Source: an uncultured Saprospiraceae bacterium | GTDB taxonomy: Bacteria; Bacteroidota; Bacteroidia; Chitinophagales; Saprospiraceae | DNA length: 64,000 nt | Assembly: GCA_938015435.1 (NCBI GenBank) | Contig: CALLPN010000020.1 | Coordinates: 98,988-162,987 of the forward strand | Direction of reading: 5' to 3' | Shown here: piece by piece, positions 63,299 through 64,000 of the stretch | Layout of the letters: every line of letters starts with the position of its first letter | Numbering within the stretch: the first letter of the stretch is position 1 | The notes under the pieces: model-generated | Databases searched by the model: none | Seen by the model: only the letters and a program-made list of their open reading frames with translations | What the model was told of the DNA's origin: nothing | Made by a program: the position numbers and the translations under genes

Positions 63299-64000
63299 AT
63301 GAGACTTAAAAATTATTTATTATTAATGCTTTTTGGTTTATACGGTAGTATGGCCGTTGCCCAAAAAGTGGATATCGACAATCATAGCTTTTATGTAGAG
63401 TTTGCGGAAATGCCAGAGCACTATGTACCAGTAGATCAAAGAACCTTTACTGTAGATGTTAAAGGAGTTAATGAAGCGGACCTTGAATCTATCAATGATG
63501 CCATTACTATAAACGGCTGGACAAGAGATGATGAAGCTGCGAATGTAAAAGCTGTAGTGGATGTAAAATCTTTTATGCAGGGTAAATCTAAAGTAGAAGA
63601 CCGTACTGAAGTAAAGAAGAACAAAGCTGGTAAAGTTACGAGCAGAACTACTTACTATAAGGTGGAGTCTACTAACACAGGTAGATCTATGATGTCTGTA
63701 TATGGTCCTGAAATGAAGTACGAAGCGCCAAAGAAGAAGAAGAAAAAGAAAAAGAAGAAGGCAGCGAAGACCACGTGGGAGGGAGAGGAGGATGCTTCGG
63801 GAGGGCGATTGACGCTCACGGCCAACAAGGGCGGCGGGGGCGGCGTGCGGGTCGAGGGGCTGTCTGGGGTCCTGGCCGCCAGCGACATAAGCCCCGTGCT
63901 TTTGGAAGCGGCCAGGGCGCAGCTTTGCCACGCCGTTGGAGACCCGGACGTTGACAACCTCATCGCTCTGGGGTATCTCCAGGTGCCGATGTTTTTCGTT
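63299..64000 (+). CDS. Secreted protein of unknown function, 3' end lost at a chimeric join
   Basis: ATG 63299, signal peptide RLKNYLLLMLFGLYGSMAVAQ, then a beta-rich exported domain (YVEFAEMPEHYVPVDQRTFT ... INGWTRDDE ... TRTYYKV-like stretch, ending MMSVYGPEMKYEAPK). I do not recognise the family. From about 63730 the sequence becomes a Lys-codon run and then GC-rich DNA, in which the frame stays open to the edge but reads as a different protein. The last ~75 residues should not be attributed to this gene. Confidence 0.6.
   Translation, partial: MRLKNYLLLMLFGLYGSMAVAQKVDIDNHSFYVEFAEMPEHYVPVDQRTFTVDVKGVNEADLESINDAITINGWTRDDEAANVKAVVDVKSFMQGKSKVEDRTEVKKNKAGKVTSRTTYYKVESTNTGRSMMSVYGPEMKYEAPKKKKKKKKKKAAKTTWEGEEDASGGRLTLTANKGGGGGVRVEGLSGVLAASDISPVLLEAARAQLCHAVGDPDVDNLIALGYLQVPMFFV
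63730..64000. other. GC-rich, probably foreign (chimeric) sequence end
   Basis: The AAG/AAA run (63730-63760) joins DNA near 30% GC (18 of 60 bases in line 63301) to DNA near 70% GC (42 of 60 in line 63781). Codon use also changes (GGC, GTC, CTG, GCC). The change is sharp and located at low-complexity sequence, as at assembly joins. Confidence 0.75.

Noticed and set aside
63338..63931. 197-residue minus-strand ORF at the window end
   Set aside because: It spans the chimeric join and is antisense to the exported-protein gene; its C-terminal half is Phe/Ile/Tyr rich as expected for an antisense frame.

Overview
The window looks like an AT-rich Bacteroidota chromosome fragment, most likely of a Saprospiria-like or related gliding lineage. 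Evidence: promoters of the Bacteroidota type (TTTG, about 20 nt, TAnnTTTG); proteins ending in a type IX secretion (T9SS) sorting domain; a GldB lipoprotein; a TPR/LytS-LytTR pair; a FecA-like receptor operon with imelysin; and an F-ATPase operon lacking atpD/atpC. The last ~240 bases are abruptly GC-rich and look like a foreign or chimeric end, so the contig is probably a metagenome assembly.

Layout. 0-6.5 kb: 3' part of gpmI, an AAA ATPase, a T9SS cargo protein, a SIMPL protein and a VWA-rhodanese protein. 6.7-10.4 kb: a LytS/LytTR two-component pair and a MurG-like glycosyltransferase. 10.7-20.7 kb: housekeeping genes (RNase G, a 31-residue COX24-like basic protein, HU, YicC, guanylate kinase, ApaG, GldB, UvrC, methylglyoxal synthase), with intergenic repeat families between them. 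20.8-28.6 kb: a one-strand NAD+/ADP-ribose island: an NrtR-like Nudix regulator, a short phage-type PRPP synthetase homologue, two ADP-ribosylglycohydrolases (the first frameshifted), an ADP-ribosylation/crystallin-J1-type protein, KptA, a metallophosphatase, a NAMPT homologue, and a decayed macrodomain-like gene. 28.7-33.5 kb: an S9 peptidase, a thioesterase, and an overlapping PnuC-PNP pair that fits nicotinamide riboside salvage. 33.9-37.6 kb: two GbsR-type regulators around gcvT; one heads an operon of small membrane proteins carrying a repeated palindromic operator. 37.8-43.2 kb: a large P-loop protein overlapping an MscS-like membrane protein, then a cation/proton antiporter and a secreted endonuclease I. 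44-51 kb: an ECF sigma factor and the DUF4856-imelysin-HTTM-TonB receptor operon. 51-56 kb: a lipoprotein / ECF sigma / anti-sigma-like beta-barrel operon and small membrane proteins. 56.6-62.4 kb: atpB-atpE-atpF-atpH-atpA-atpG. 63.3 kb to the end: a secreted protein that runs into the chimeric end.

The most notable features are: (1) the NAD+/ADP-ribose island, where the regulator gene and the PRPP-synthetase-like gene carry the same promoter/operator at identical spacing; its Prs-like plus NAMPT-like pair resembles the phage NAD+ reconstitution pathway (NARP1) in gene content; (2) a four-copy, 91-bp tandem array of nested palindromes between atpB and atpE; (3) a REPIN-like family of 39-bp intergenic repeats; (4) the P-loop/MscS-like pair. 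Several genes absent from a simple 60-residue ORF scan are added (13212-13307, 56059-56229), and several starts are corrected.
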